In this document: positions 16,659 through 25,759 of the stretch, piece after piece
Layout: every line of letters begins with the position of its first letter
Position numbering within the stretch: the stretch's first letter is position 1
Position numbers and translations under genes: made by a program
Source of the DNA: Candidatus Trichofilum aggregatum
Lineage (GTDB): Bacteria; Chloroflexota; Anaerolineae; Promineifilales; Promineifilaceae
Length of the DNA: 49,949 nucleotides
Direction: 5' to 3'
Assembly: GCA_016716885.1 (NCBI GenBank)
Contig: JADJUV010000058.1
Span: 1 to 49,949, forward strand
Notes under the pieces: model-generated
Seen by the model: the letters and a program-made list of their open reading frames with translations, nothing else
Told to the model about the DNA's origin: nothing
The model's database searches: none

Positions 16659-17911
16659 CTACTCGGGTTGATAAATGGCTGTGTCAGGGCGAAAAGCGGC
16701 CCAGGAAAACCAGAAATGATCACCATGTACCAGGCGCATGAGCTGTTGACCTGTCAATGGCCCAGATTCGGCTTGCCCGGCAATATTCCAGTGGCTCCCT
16801 GTTTGGTCATCTATGATTCGGGTTCCATCCCACCGGAAGGTCAATTTTTCACCGTCCAGGTGGGGGTCGAACACACCAGTGGCACCCACGTCTTCACCAT
16901 CGGCAATACGGGCTGTATCCAGGGCGCTATTGGTGCCTGGTTGGAAAAACACAACCATATCCTGACCAAACCGGCTGTCATTGACCACTTTTGGGACAGC
17001 CAGTTCGTTGTACGGATAGGCCACATCACCGCCAGGTAAAGACACCGTGACCACACGAGCCATGGCGGGCAAGCGGTCATCGGGGATGCCGGTGAATAAA
17101 AACGGGCTTTGACCGATGTCGTCATAACCAACGTAGGGGTTGCGTCCATAGTCACGGTTGTAACCCGTGTCTCGCGAAAGAACCTGTCCATCGGGATAAA
17201 TCTGTTGGAAATCGGCGAAGCTGATGATGGCCGAAGGTAGCAGTGTTAACTGTTTGCCCGCCAGGTCCCCGACAATGCCCTGGCCGGTGAATTGTTGCCA
17301 CAGGCTTTCGCTGGTGCGGTCATACATGATTAGATCGGAGAAGCGTAACAAACCGGATGTGCCAAATTCGTGTGTTTGACCTTCCAGGCGGCGGTCAAAG
17401 ACGATGGCTGAGTTGCATAAGGGGCAAAAGGTAATGAGGATGGGGACGTCGCCCAGGGTATCGTTGACGATTTCGTGCCAGGTGAGGATTTGTAAGGGGT
17501 AGGCACGAGCGAGATCGTTTATCTCTACGGCTATGACTGGCTCGTTGGGGGCTAACCAGTCCGCGGCCGCGTCCAGCCCCACAAATTTTGGTTCATCCAG
17601 GGAAGGAATGCCATCACGGGGCGGCCCCCGGATAGAATTTCATCATATCGGATGGTGTGACGAGTCCAGTTGGTTTGCCAATCGGCAGTTATGCGGCGCA
17701 GGGCATCGGGGCGGTCATCCTCGGTGAGTATGGTTATCACTTCTGTCCTCGGGGTATGGGCGGGTGCAAGCGTAGCTGGAATAGCGGGCGAAGAGGTGAA
17801 CGTCGCGGCCGCGGCATCACTTTCTACTTTGGCCTTCTCTCCTCCCTGACTACCACAACCCACTAACAATAAGAGCCACAACAGCCAGATCAGGTGTCCT
17901 GATTTACTCAT
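16659..17911 (-). CDS. DUF3179 domain lipoprotein (one frameshift)
   Basis: A secreted lipoprotein. It begins MSKSGHLIWLLWLLLLVGCG, a lipoprotein signal with lipobox LVGC, followed by a Thr/Pro-rich spacer and the DUF3179 domain (PF11376). Family landmarks are DEILSGG, ARAYPLQILTWHEIVND, ITFCPLCNSAIVFDR, the TSGLLRFSDLIMYDR motif and ESLWQQFTGQGIVG. The CPLC cysteines may bind metal, but the function is unknown. The reading frame breaks near 17620: the 5' part (17911-17620) and 3' part (17620-16659) join perfectly if one base is adjusted, giving GIPSLDEPKFVGLDAAADWL. A sequencing error is likelier than decay. It is divergent from the haloperoxidase gene across a repeat-rich gap. Confidence 0.85.
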
Positions 17912-18335
17912 TTCATCACCCCCACCATGAATTTCTCCCAAGGTTGTACTTGAAACGTCAAGATTGTACCCGCTACCGGCCAAGAAATATGGTCGAGATC
18001 ACATTGATTTTTCTGACTTCCCGGCGTGATGGGGTTAGGGAGATGGGTTCATTTTGGCGAGTAGGCAATCGCCCCAAGGCACAGGGCGATTGCATACTTG
18101 ATTTCGTCGGCTTGACGCGAGGCGTTAAAACGCCCTGCCGGTAACAAAAATACGTTGAAACGTGTTGGCTGAACAGTTTGAGTGCGTTTTCAACGCACTT
18201 TTTCTATCAGTCGTGGATTTCAATCCACTTGGGTGGCAACAATTTAGTATGCAATCGCCCCAAGGCAAACGTAGCTTTGAAGCCGCAAAAACGGCATAAT
18301 ACCCACTTGTTTCAGATTCTACGGGAGGAAACAAT
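17912..18335. other. Divergent intergenic region packed with palindromes
   Basis: The divergent promoters of the DUF3179 and haloperoxidase genes must lie here. It contains a GCAATCGCCC...GGGCGATTGC hairpin near 18067-18097 and, 180 bp on, a half-copy (GTATGCAATCGCCCCAAGGC). Three mini-palindromes are also present: GGCGTT-AA-AACGCC (18121-18134), AGTGCGTT-TTC-AACGCACT followed by TTTTTCT (18181-18199), and GTGGATT-TC-AATCCAC (18213-18228). The second could act as an intrinsic terminator. Confidence 0.6.
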
Positions 18336-20069
18336 ATGTTCTGGCCCAAACGCAGTTCCTATTTTGGTCTGTTTTTATTTCTCACCCTGTTCCTGGTTGC
18401 CTGTGATCAATCACCCACCGTCTCCCCAGCACCTTCAGCCGAACTTACTGGTCGCTCTGTTCCCCTAACCACGGCTGATTTGACCTGGCCACCCACCCCC
18501 GCTCCTGTCATTCCCCGGCCAACGGTTACAGCCGAACCAGCGATCAGTGTGGTAGTCCAATGGAATGAGGTCATGTTAAGCGCGATTCGTTATGGCAAAC
18601 CACGCCCAACCGTGGTGACACGAGCCATGTATATGGTTCATACGGCTATGTATGACGCCTGGAGTTTGTATGATCCTCTGGCCCGGCCTACGGTATTAGA
18701 CGCCTCATTGCGCCGACCTGAATATGAACAGAGTTATGCCAACAAAGCGGCCGCGGTCAGTCAGGCTGCATACCAGATGCTCATCGCCCTTTTCCCGGAC
18801 TATGAGCATCAGTCACAGGCTTTTGCCACCTTGTTAGACAATCTGGATTATCAGCCCGTGGCAGATGGCTCATCGCTAACCCCGGCGGGTATCGGTTATA
18901 TGGCCGCACAGGCCGTATTGCTTAGCCGGGCGGATGACGGCTCGAATGCAGCCAACAATTATGCCGATATGGTTTCGGCAACTTACCCGGAATTGTATGC
19001 CCCCATTAACAGCGCTGATAACGATGCACCTAATGGCCTGGGCAAACCGGAATTTAATCCGGCCCGTTGGCAACCCTTGCGGATTCCCACCGGCAATTTT
19101 CTCGATGCCAGTCGGGTTCCGGTTGTTGATCTGACGAACCCGACTTCTTATGCAGACCAGACTTTTCTGACGCCCCATTGGGGCGCGGTTCGCCCGTTTG
19201 CCCTGACCAACGGTAGTCAGTTCCGTCCTGTGGCCCCGCCACTTCCCGGCTCAACCGAGCCGTATGTAGATGCTCTAGGCCTTACGATGAGCAATGATGA
19301 GGCGTTTCGCCTGCAAACCGAGGAAGTTTTGCAGCTAAGTGGCAGGCTGGGTGACAGAGAGAAGGCCATAGCTGAGTATTGGATGGATGGCCCCCGGTCG
19401 GAAACACCCCCCGGCCATTGGAATTCTCTGGCTCACGGCATCTCCTGGCGTGATCATCATAGCCTTGATGAGGATGTCAAGTTTTATTTCGCCCTGAATG
19501 CCGCTTTGTTTGATGCCAGCATCTCAGCCTGGGATGCGAAAAGAGCCTATGATTGTGTGCGGCCCATTACGGCGATTCGTTATTTGTATGCCGGGCAAGA
19601 GGTGTTGGCCTGGGGTGGTCCAAACCAGGGTGTGCAGACACTCCTGGGAGAGAACTGGCTACCGTATCAGCCGCTCACCTTTGTGACACCCCCATTTGCT
19701 GAGTATGTATCAGGCCATAGTACGTTTAGCGCGGCCGCGGCCGAAGTGTTTACCCTCTTCACCGGCAGTAATCAGTTTTATGATGGGGTTACGCTTACCA
19801 ATGACGATCTTAACCGAGATGGGGTAGCCGATTTACTCGGTCAACACATGGTTTTAGCCGGGTCTCACCTCATTGAAAATAGCCCTGCCCAACCGGTCGT
19901 CTTACGTTGGCAGACTTTCCAGGATGCGGCTGATGAAGCCGGGCTATCCCGGCGTTATGGAGGCATTCATTTCCAGGATGCGGATTTACGCGGCCGCGAA
20001 ATGGGTCGCTACATTGCCCAACTCGCTTTTAACCTGGCTGAAAGTTATTGGGCTAATGCCCAACCCTAA
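18336..20069 (+). CDS. Vanadium-dependent haloperoxidase-like lipoprotein (PAP2 superfamily)
   Basis: A 577-residue exported protein. A signal with lipobox LVAC (Cys about residue 29) and a Pro/Thr-rich linker precede a PAP2/vanadium haloperoxidase fold. The vanadate/phosphate site is intact by pattern: K402 and R409 (AKRAYDCVRP), S459-G460-H461 (YVSGHSTFSAAAAE), and R539 with H545 in RRYGGIHFQDAD. The spacing of K to R (7) and R to H (6) matches vanadium haloperoxidases. Members either oxidise halides with peroxide or are acid-phosphatase-like; sequence alone cannot decide. GGGAGG lies about seven bases before the ATG. Three GCGGCCGC copies are present. It stands alone, divergent from the DUF3179 lipoprotein gene. 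Confidence 0.85.
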   Translation: MFWPKRSSYFGLFLFLTLFLVACDQSPTVSPAPSAELTGRSVPLTTADLTWPPTPAPVIPRPTVTAEPAISVVVQWNEVMLSAIRYGKPRPTVVTRAMYMVHTAMYDAWSLYDPLARPTVLDASLRRPEYEQSYANKAAAVSQAAYQMLIALFPDYEHQSQAFATLLDNLDYQPVADGSSLTPAGIGYMAAQAVLLSRADDGSNAANNYADMVSATYPELYAPINSADNDAPNGLGKPEFNPARWQPLRIPTGNFLDASRVPVVDLTNPTSYADQTFLTPHWGAVRPFALTNGSQFRPVAPPLPGSTEPYVDALGLTMSNDEAFRLQTEEVLQLSGRLGDREKAIAEYWMDGPRSETPPGHWNSLAHGISWRDHHSLDEDVKFYFALNAALFDASISAWDAKRAYDCVRPITAIRYLYAGQEVLAWGGPNQGVQTLLGENWLPYQPLTFVTPPFAEYVSGHSTFSAAAAEVFTLFTGSNQFYDGVTLTNDDLNRDGVADLLGQHMVLAGSHLIENSPAQPVVLRWQTFQDAADEAGLSRRYGGIHFQDADLRGREMGRYIAQLAFNLAESYWANAQP

Positions 20070-20332
20070 AGAAAGGGTGACTTAAACAGTCGTTCGTGTC
20101 AATTGTCATTTAGGTTGTTATGATAATGTTAAGAAAGCAACAGTAGAATTGTGCCATACCATCTGTCAGGGCAGTTGCCTGCTCATCAAAAATCAACCAT
20201 CCCCCCTTATCCCCTTTCTAATCTTGGGAAGGAGAACCCGCTTAGCGGGCTAATAGGGGGAAAATCGAGCCGGCAATGACCCTATACCATCTGTTGTTGT
20301 GATACGGGGGTTGAGCAAACAGGAGGAAAATA
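20070..20332. other. Intergenic region with an inverted repeat
   Basis: CCCCCTTATCCCC near 20204 and the complementary CTAATAGGGGG near 20250 form the ends of a hairpin with an inner CCCGCTTAGCGGGCTAA palindrome. The inner part shares CTTAGCGGGCTAA with the hairpin family at 2699 and 26473. No gene is seen. The promoter of the sigma-factor operon presumably lies here. Confidence 0.5.
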
Positions 20333-21079
20333 ATGGCTTCGGACAACGACGCTCTACTCAAAAAGCTCGAAAAAGCGATAGTCCTATTGGACGAATCTGC
20401 CGCAGTAAAAGAGGCCCTTAACCAGATTATCATCGCCAATCCAAAGTACAAACGTGTTCGGAATTTTCTTGGTTCGTCTGATAAGCTAAAGCCAAAAGAT
20501 TATGTAAAACATGTGGCTGAAATCTACAAAGAACAGCACATGTATGTCTCCACGGTTCTGAGGGGAGACGAAGAGGTATGGATCCCGCTGTATGAGAAAA
20601 TGCAATACTGGGCTTATCAATTTTTGCTACGATGTAAATTTTATAGTGGCGTAGATACGTTTGAGTTGGCTGTAAGTTATGCTGGCGATGCGGGTGCTGA
20701 GATGGTGAATGCCACTTACCCTTATGATGTGCCAGTTTTTGATGCCTGGGCGTTTCAACTACTTAAAAATGTGTGTTGCAGAAATATTAAGAAAGCCACC
20801 AAGCAACGTTTGCTCCCAGATAATCAGCTTGTTCCTTTAGAAGACCACATCAACCTGAGTGACGGGTCAACCCGAGGCGTCGAGGTACAGGTGGAAAAGG
20901 AATTGGCCTTAAATCTGATGCACTCTCGTCTTAATGAACGAGAAGAGATAGTCCTGAATGGGGAGATTAAGGGATTGTCCGCATTAGAGATCGCTACGCA
21001 ATTGGGTACTTCAGCTACTAACGTTTATAAAATGAAATATGATATTATTCAGAAAATGAGTAAGATTTTCCAAGAATAG
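20333..21079 (+). CDS. Sigma-70 family RNA polymerase sigma factor (ECF-like)
   Basis: A 248-residue sigma-factor-like protein. The N-terminal 75 residues are charged and unassigned. Residues about 85-170 resemble a diverged region 2 (WIPLYEKMQYWAYQFLLRCK then FDAWAFQLLKNVCCRNIKKA). The C-terminal 55 residues form a region-4 helix-turn-helix (LNEREEIVLNGEIKGLSALEIATQLGTSATNVYKMKYDIIQKM). AGGAGG sits six bases before the ATG. The unknown gene at 21089 follows after nine bases, so the two form an operon and the partner is a candidate regulator. The gene is AT-richer than its surroundings and has no GCGGCCGC. Confidence 0.75.
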   Translation: MASDNDALLKKLEKAIVLLDESAAVKEALNQIIIANPKYKRVRNFLGSSDKLKPKDYVKHVAEIYKEQHMYVSTVLRGDEEVWIPLYEKMQYWAYQFLLRCKFYSGVDTFELAVSYAGDAGAEMVNATYPYDVPVFDAWAFQLLKNVCCRNIKKATKQRLLPDNQLVPLEDHINLSDGSTRGVEVQVEKELALNLMHSRLNEREEIVLNGEIKGLSALEIATQLGTSATNVYKMKYDIIQKMSKIFQE

Positions 21080-21088
21080 GTCATAATA

Positions 21089-21933
21089 ATGGATAGTAGA
21101 GAAAATTTATTTTTTGGATTGGTTGGTTTGCAAGCACGACTTGCCTCGCTAGTTAAATACTGGGAGCAAACCGAAGCCCATTCGGTGGTCGTTGCTGATA
21201 CGCTTGCCAAAATTATTGATAGCAAACCTATACCATCGCCTATTACGGATGAGGAATCTAATATGTTACCAGTGGTTGTCGGCGACGCTTTGCGGGGCGT
21301 TAACATCGCCCAGAAATATCCTATATTCTTTTTACGTATGTTAGAAAATCAGTCCCTTCTGGAAGATTTTTTAGATACCTTTGATTTATTGCAGCAGACA
21401 CAAACGGGCGCTTTAGCTACTATGCCCGCACCCTTTAGTCGTGATTTGAGCTTTCTTCGCCGCCGCCGCTCCGTCCATCTTGAGGTGCAACCCATCAATG
21501 CTTCAGGTTGGCGAGTTACCTTACAACAGACGATTGATAATCTGCAAAGCCTTTTTTTCCCCCTCACCTTATCCACAGACATGCAGATACGCGGTGGGTT
21601 ATCCCAACTGATGGATGAAGATAATTGGTTTACGATCACTCGTGAAGAGGTCACAGTAGGGGAATCTCGCTGGACGCTCATCCTGGAAGGTAAACCAGCC
21701 GACGAAGACGAAGTGTTGTTGAGTCTGGATGTTCTGGTTATACCGATGACCGATACGGCTATTACGTCAACCCTTGTCGCTACGCTTCAGTGGGGAACGT
21801 ATGACAATCAAGTTCAAATTGGCCCCGCGGCCGCGCCACCTTCCCCCCCATCCCTCTTGATATTGTTCTAGACGAAACCACCGAACGCGTCAAAGCTGAA
21901 TTGCAATTGACGGTTGAAGTCGTAAACCCATAA
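21089..21933 (+). CDS. Unknown protein co-transcribed with the sigma factor (one frameshift)
   Basis: I do not recognise the family. The open frame stops at 21871, but the poly-C run at 21843-21849 appears one base short. Adding one base continues the same frame to 21933 with a credible tail, IPLDIVLDETTERVKAELQL then TVEVVNP, giving about 281 residues. The product is soluble: an N-terminal helical part (residues 1-110), a basic patch FLRRRRSVHLEV, then beta-rich sequence to the end with no membrane segment. Lying nine bases after a sigma factor makes it a possible sigma regulator or co-effector, but classical anti-sigma zinc-finger or membrane features are absent. Confidence 0.6.
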
Positions 21934-21975
21934 CTTACCCTTTCGGCCCATAGTTGTAACAACCATATCATCCAT

Positions 21976-22003
21976 TAGCCCGCTAAAGCGGTCACTACGA
22001 ATT
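21976..22003. repeat. Half-copy of the GTAGTGACCGCTTTAGCGGG hairpin family
   Basis: TAGCCCGCTAAAGCGGTCAC and the following TACGAA match the right arm of the hairpins at 26473-26528 and 2699-2750. The downstream flank resembles that after 2750. The left arm is missing. Confidence 0.65.
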
Positions 22004-22077
22004 AAACCCCCAATGTTTTTCTGAACATCTATAGCTCCAAACTCGCAAAGTAACCCCATTTCAGGCACAATCAGGCC

Positions 22078-23358
22078 ATGCCCCAGGTGAGCCTGCATTT
22101 ACGTTTACGTTTGCCATTACTCTGGCTAATTTTGTGCCTGGTGATGGCTTTTATTTTGCCGGGCCAGGTGTGGCTGACGCTGATTGTGGGGATAGGGGGG
22201 CTGTTCGCGGCCGCAACCCTCTGGTCGCGTAGTTTAGCCAAACAGCTACGGGGTGAACGTTCCTTGCGTTATGGGTGGGTCAGTGTGGGCGACCGCCTCA
22301 GCGAACAATTTACCTTGCACAATGGTAGTCAGTTACCCGCCTTATGGGTAGAACTGCTCGATCAATCGAATATGCCTGGTTATCAAGTTGGGGTTGTGCG
22401 CAGTGTTCCCGCGGCCGCAACTGATACCTGGAAACAATCGGCCATCTGTACCCGGCGCGGCCAGTATCATCTCGGCCCCTGGACCTTACACACCAGTGAT
22501 CCATTTGGCCTCTTCCTCGTTAAAATTCATTATCCCCAACAAACCGAAATCATTATTAATCCGCCTATGCACAGCAATTTGCCGGTGCAACTGCCCGCCG
22601 GGGAAAGCAGCGGCCGCGAGCGCTCACGCCAACGCGCCTGGCAAGCTACCGTCAACGCGGCCACGGTACGTGAATACCAACCCCACGATCCCCTGCGCTG
22701 GATGCATTGGAAAGCCACTGCCCGGCGTGGCGAACTGATGGTGCGCCAGTTTGATCTGGATGTCACGGGCGATATCTGGTTGTTGCCAGATATGGATAGA
22801 GCGGCCCAACTGGGTGAAGAACTCAATGGCACGGAAGAACATCTTGTTATTTTGGCGGCGTCGTTGGCCGGGCAAGCCCTCAGACTCAACCGCAAGGTCG
22901 GTGTCGCTACTTATGGCCTGCGGCCGCAACTCATTCCCCCCGCTACCGGTCAGGGCCAACAATGGCACATTTTGCGCTCCTTAGCGATAGCCCACGCGGA
23001 TGGCAACGTGCCCTTGTCCCTGGCATTGCACGACCTGACCCGTGTCATTCGCCGGGGCGCGGCCCTTCTTGTTCTCACATCTACCGCCCAGACAGAGTGG
23101 TTATCCGCCCTGTTGCCCCTGGCCCAAAAGGGGGTTCAAACCCAGGTGATTTTGTTGGATCGGCTCAGTTTTGCGGGTACGGAACGGAGTGAAGGGTTAC
23201 GGGATGCGGTGCGCCAGTTAGGATTCCCTTGTGATTTATTGCAACGGGGAGAATTGGGCGATGCGGCCGCGAGCGAGGCTCAGCACGGGTTCTGGGAGTT
23301 CAAAGTAACTGGCACGGGCAAAGTGATTACGGTGCATAGTCCGTTGACTTCCGGCTGA
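22078..23358 (+). CDS. DUF58 domain-containing protein
   Basis: A 426-residue protein with two N-terminal transmembrane helices (about residues 10-45) and a DUF58 domain (PF01882). The domain is recognised from YHLGPWTLHTSDPFGLFLVK and the hallmark VREYQPHDPLRWMHWKATAR. A von Willebrand A-like fold follows, with DIWLLPDMDR. DUF58 proteins usually work with MoxR AAA ATPases and transglutaminase-like proteins as membrane-associated assembly or signalling systems. Here the transglutaminase gene follows 91 bp later, but no MoxR gene is in the window. No clear Shine-Dalgarno is seen, so a start further in is possible. It has five GCGGCCGC copies. Confidence 0.85.
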   Translation: MPQVSLHLRLRLPLLWLILCLVMAFILPGQVWLTLIVGIGGLFAAATLWSRSLAKQLRGERSLRYGWVSVGDRLSEQFTLHNGSQLPALWVELLDQSNMPGYQVGVVRSVPAAATDTWKQSAICTRRGQYHLGPWTLHTSDPFGLFLVKIHYPQQTEIIINPPMHSNLPVQLPAGESSGRERSRQRAWQATVNAATVREYQPHDPLRWMHWKATARRGELMVRQFDLDVTGDIWLLPDMDRAAQLGEELNGTEEHLVILAASLAGQALRLNRKVGVATYGLRPQLIPPATGQGQQWHILRSLAIAHADGNVPLSLALHDLTRVIRRGAALLVLTSTAQTEWLSALLPLAQKGVQTQVILLDRLSFAGTERSEGLRDAVRQLGFPCDLLQRGELGDAAASEAQHGFWEFKVTGTGKVITVHSPLTSG

Positions 23359-23392
23359 GCAGGGGAACTCAGAGGAACTCTAGGAACTCAGG

Positions 23393-23427
23393 GGAACTTG
23401 AAACCTGAAACCTGAAACTTGAAACTT
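23393..23427. repeat. Short-period direct repeat (GAAACCT / GAAACTT words)
   Basis: Tandem heptamer-like words GAAACCTGAAACCTGAAACT lie between the DUF58 and transglutaminase genes, preceded by repeated GGAACTCA words from about 23366. The reverse complement (TTTCAAG)n appears as a longer array at 48789-48853, again just upstream of a start codon. Confidence 0.7.
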
Positions 23428-23449
23428 ATTCTCGTAGGAGTAACCGAAC

Positions 23450-25717
23450 GTGGTGCTCAATTGGTTCATCTGGTTGGGTTGGCGACTGCGGCCGCGACCG
23501 GGCTGGCTTCCCTTCATGCTCCTGTTTACCCTGACAAGCGTGCTGGCCGAGGCCATCATCATAGCCCGCTGGATACCCGAAGTAAACCTGGTCGCTCCCA
23601 TCGCGCTAACCGGGTTTCTTTTGGCTACAGCGCTGGCTCTGCGGCCGCTGAAAACTGGCTGGGCCTGGGGGTTGCTGTTGGCCTATGGCATCCCCATCAC
23701 CCTGATAGCCACGGGGCGGCTTTGGCCCCCGCTGAGCCTCTGGTTTAGCGGTTGGAGGGCCAATAGTGAATTCATCCGCCGCCAGATGTTACTGCTGGTA
23801 GCCCGTGTGTCCACCTGGGGTGAAGCTATCGCTCAGGATCAGCCTACCGAAGAAACGGCTGTCTTTGCCCTACTTCTGGGGTTATTGGTCTGGTTCGTGG
23901 TTTGTTATGCCGCCTGGACCACCTTCCGCCAGTATCAACCCCTGCGTGGCCTGACCCTCATCGGGGTGGCTTTGGCGGTCAACCATACGTTTAGCGATAT
24001 TGATATCTGGCCGGTTCTCCTGTTTATCCCGCTGGCGGTACTGCTCGCGGCCGCGATTCATTTTTACACCCTACAAGAAGATTGGGAGCGCCGTGGGGTA
24101 GATTATTCGACCGAGATAAAGGTGGAACAACTCGCGGCCGCGGCCGCCATCGCCCTGGCTCTGATGGTGCTGGCCTGGGGCATACCCACCATTCGCCCTT
24201 CAGCCATTGCCGAGGCCTTTCGGCAAACTCCCGTCGTGCAAGAAGCGGAGATAGTGATGGAGCGGGCCTTTGCCGGGGTGCGTCAGCCCGTCCGCGCCAG
24301 TGAATTGGCTGTCGCCCCTGATCCTGGGGATGGCGAGGTGTCGGATGGGTTGCCCCGAGCTTTGCTCATAGGCAACCCGCCGGAACTGGAAACCACCTTG
24401 GTCATGACGGCTACGGTAGCCACAACCCTCGCTGAGGACGAGGCCCCCCATTGGCGTGGCCTGAGTTATGATGTCTACACGGGTCGCGGCTGGACGGTTA
24501 GCCAGTGGGATGATACCTCTATCATGGCGGCCAACCAGCCTATTCCCAACCTGCAACCCCCCGATCCTGCGCACCTTATCACCCAGACGGTGCAATGGCA
24601 ATTGGATGATCGCCAGACCCGGTACAGCTTAGGAGTGCCGGTTCAGTTGGCGGAGCGGGTCCTTGTTACCTGGCACGGTGAGGCCGATGCCGCGCGTGTG
24701 CAGGGGGAAGGGGGATCCACGTATCGCGTCATTTCGATGATTCCGACTACAGATGTTGAAATATTGCGTCAGAGTGACGCGGCCGCGATTCCCGCCCCCA
24801 TTCTTGAACAGTACACTGCCTTACCGGCAAAATTGCCCGCGCGTGTGCGCCAATTAGCCACCGAGATTGTGGTTCTGGCCCCCACCGCTTATGATCAGGC
24901 TGTGGCCTTGCAACAGTTTTTGCGCCAATATCCTTACTCACTGAATGTGGCCGAACCCCCGGCGAACACCGATCTGGTGGATTATTTTCTTTTTGACCTA
25001 CAAACGGGTTATTGTGATTATTATGCCTCGGCGATGGTGGTGATGGCCCGCAGTCTGGGTATTCCGGCCCGCCTGGTGATTGGTTACACGGCCAACCCGG
25101 CTAATGCCCAGGGCGAGCAACGGATTACCCAGGCCAACGCCCACTCCTGGCCGGAACTCTATTTTGCGGCCGCGGGCTGGGTGGCCTTTGAGCCAACGGC
25201 GGCTTATCCTACCTGGGGACCTTCGCCCCGCCCGGAGTTTAACGCGGCCGCGGCCGCCCCTTTGCTCACCCCCGTCACCATTCCGCCGCGCCAACCAGCG
25301 GCCGTATTCCCCTGGTTAGCCCTTCTGGGTTTGGTCGTGGTAGGTTTGGGCTGGTGGGGTTGGTGGCGCTGGCAGATTCGCCAGCGCCAACTGGATGACA
25401 TTGTTTGGGCGTTTGCCCGTTTGCAACGGCGAGCCACGCAGTTTGCCCAGCCGCCCCGCCCCAGCCAGACACCGGACGAATTCAGCCGGAGCCTGGCAAC
25501 ACATCTGCAACAACAATCGAGGCGTTCATGGTTGGCGAAGCGGGTGGCGCAACTATTGCCGGCCCTGCACCAGTTGACGGCTCTGTACAATGATCACCAG
25601 TACGCGGCCGCGAAACCGCCGCCTACTGGTGAAGGGTTTAAGCTGTGGCAGGTGATGGCGCGGCCGCTAGGGTGGGTTATTGTGTGGCGCAAACTGACCC
25701 GGCGTAAAGGGAAGTGA
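23450..25717 (+). CDS. TgpA-like transglutaminase domain membrane protein
   Basis: A 755-residue membrane protein. About six N-terminal transmembrane helices (residues 5-225) form a DUF3488/TgpA-type block. An extracytoplasmic region of about 370 residues contains the transglutaminase core, one helix lies near residue 625-645, and a short cytoplasmic DUF4129-like tail follows. The catalytic Cys is C522 in QTGYCDYYASAMVVMARSLG, and the His is H565 in NAHSWPELYF. The third position is E581 in GWVAFEPT, where Asp is common. The GTG start has TAGGAG about nine bases upstream. It probably acts with the DUF58 protein. It carries about thirteen GCGGCCGC copies, including two overlapping pairs, the densest cluster in the window. 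Confidence 0.87.
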   Translation: MVLNWFIWLGWRLRPRPGWLPFMLLFTLTSVLAEAIIIARWIPEVNLVAPIALTGFLLATALALRPLKTGWAWGLLLAYGIPITLIATGRLWPPLSLWFSGWRANSEFIRRQMLLLVARVSTWGEAIAQDQPTEETAVFALLLGLLVWFVVCYAAWTTFRQYQPLRGLTLIGVALAVNHTFSDIDIWPVLLFIPLAVLLAAAIHFYTLQEDWERRGVDYSTEIKVEQLAAAAAIALALMVLAWGIPTIRPSAIAEAFRQTPVVQEAEIVMERAFAGVRQPVRASELAVAPDPGDGEVSDGLPRALLIGNPPELETTLVMTATVATTLAEDEAPHWRGLSYDVYTGRGWTVSQWDDTSIMAANQPIPNLQPPDPAHLITQTVQWQLDDRQTRYSLGVPVQLAERVLVTWHGEADAARVQGEGGSTYRVISMIPTTDVEILRQSDAAAIPAPILEQYTALPAKLPARVRQLATEIVVLAPTAYDQAVALQQFLRQYPYSLNVAEPPANTDLVDYFLFDLQTGYCDYYASAMVVMARSLGIPARLVIGYTANPANAQGEQRITQANAHSWPELYFAAAGWVAFEPTAAYPTWGPSPRPEFNAAAAAPLLTPVTIPPRQPAAVFPWLALLGLVVVGLGWWGWWRWQIRQRQLDDIVWAFARLQRRATQFAQPPRPSQTPDEFSRSLATHLQQQSRRSWLAKRVAQLLPALHQLTALYNDHQYAAAKPPPTGEGFKLWQVMARPLGWVIVWRKLTRRKGK

Positions 25718-25759
25718 TGGTGTAGGAGCACCGCTGGGCGTCTTACGAACGACGATGAT

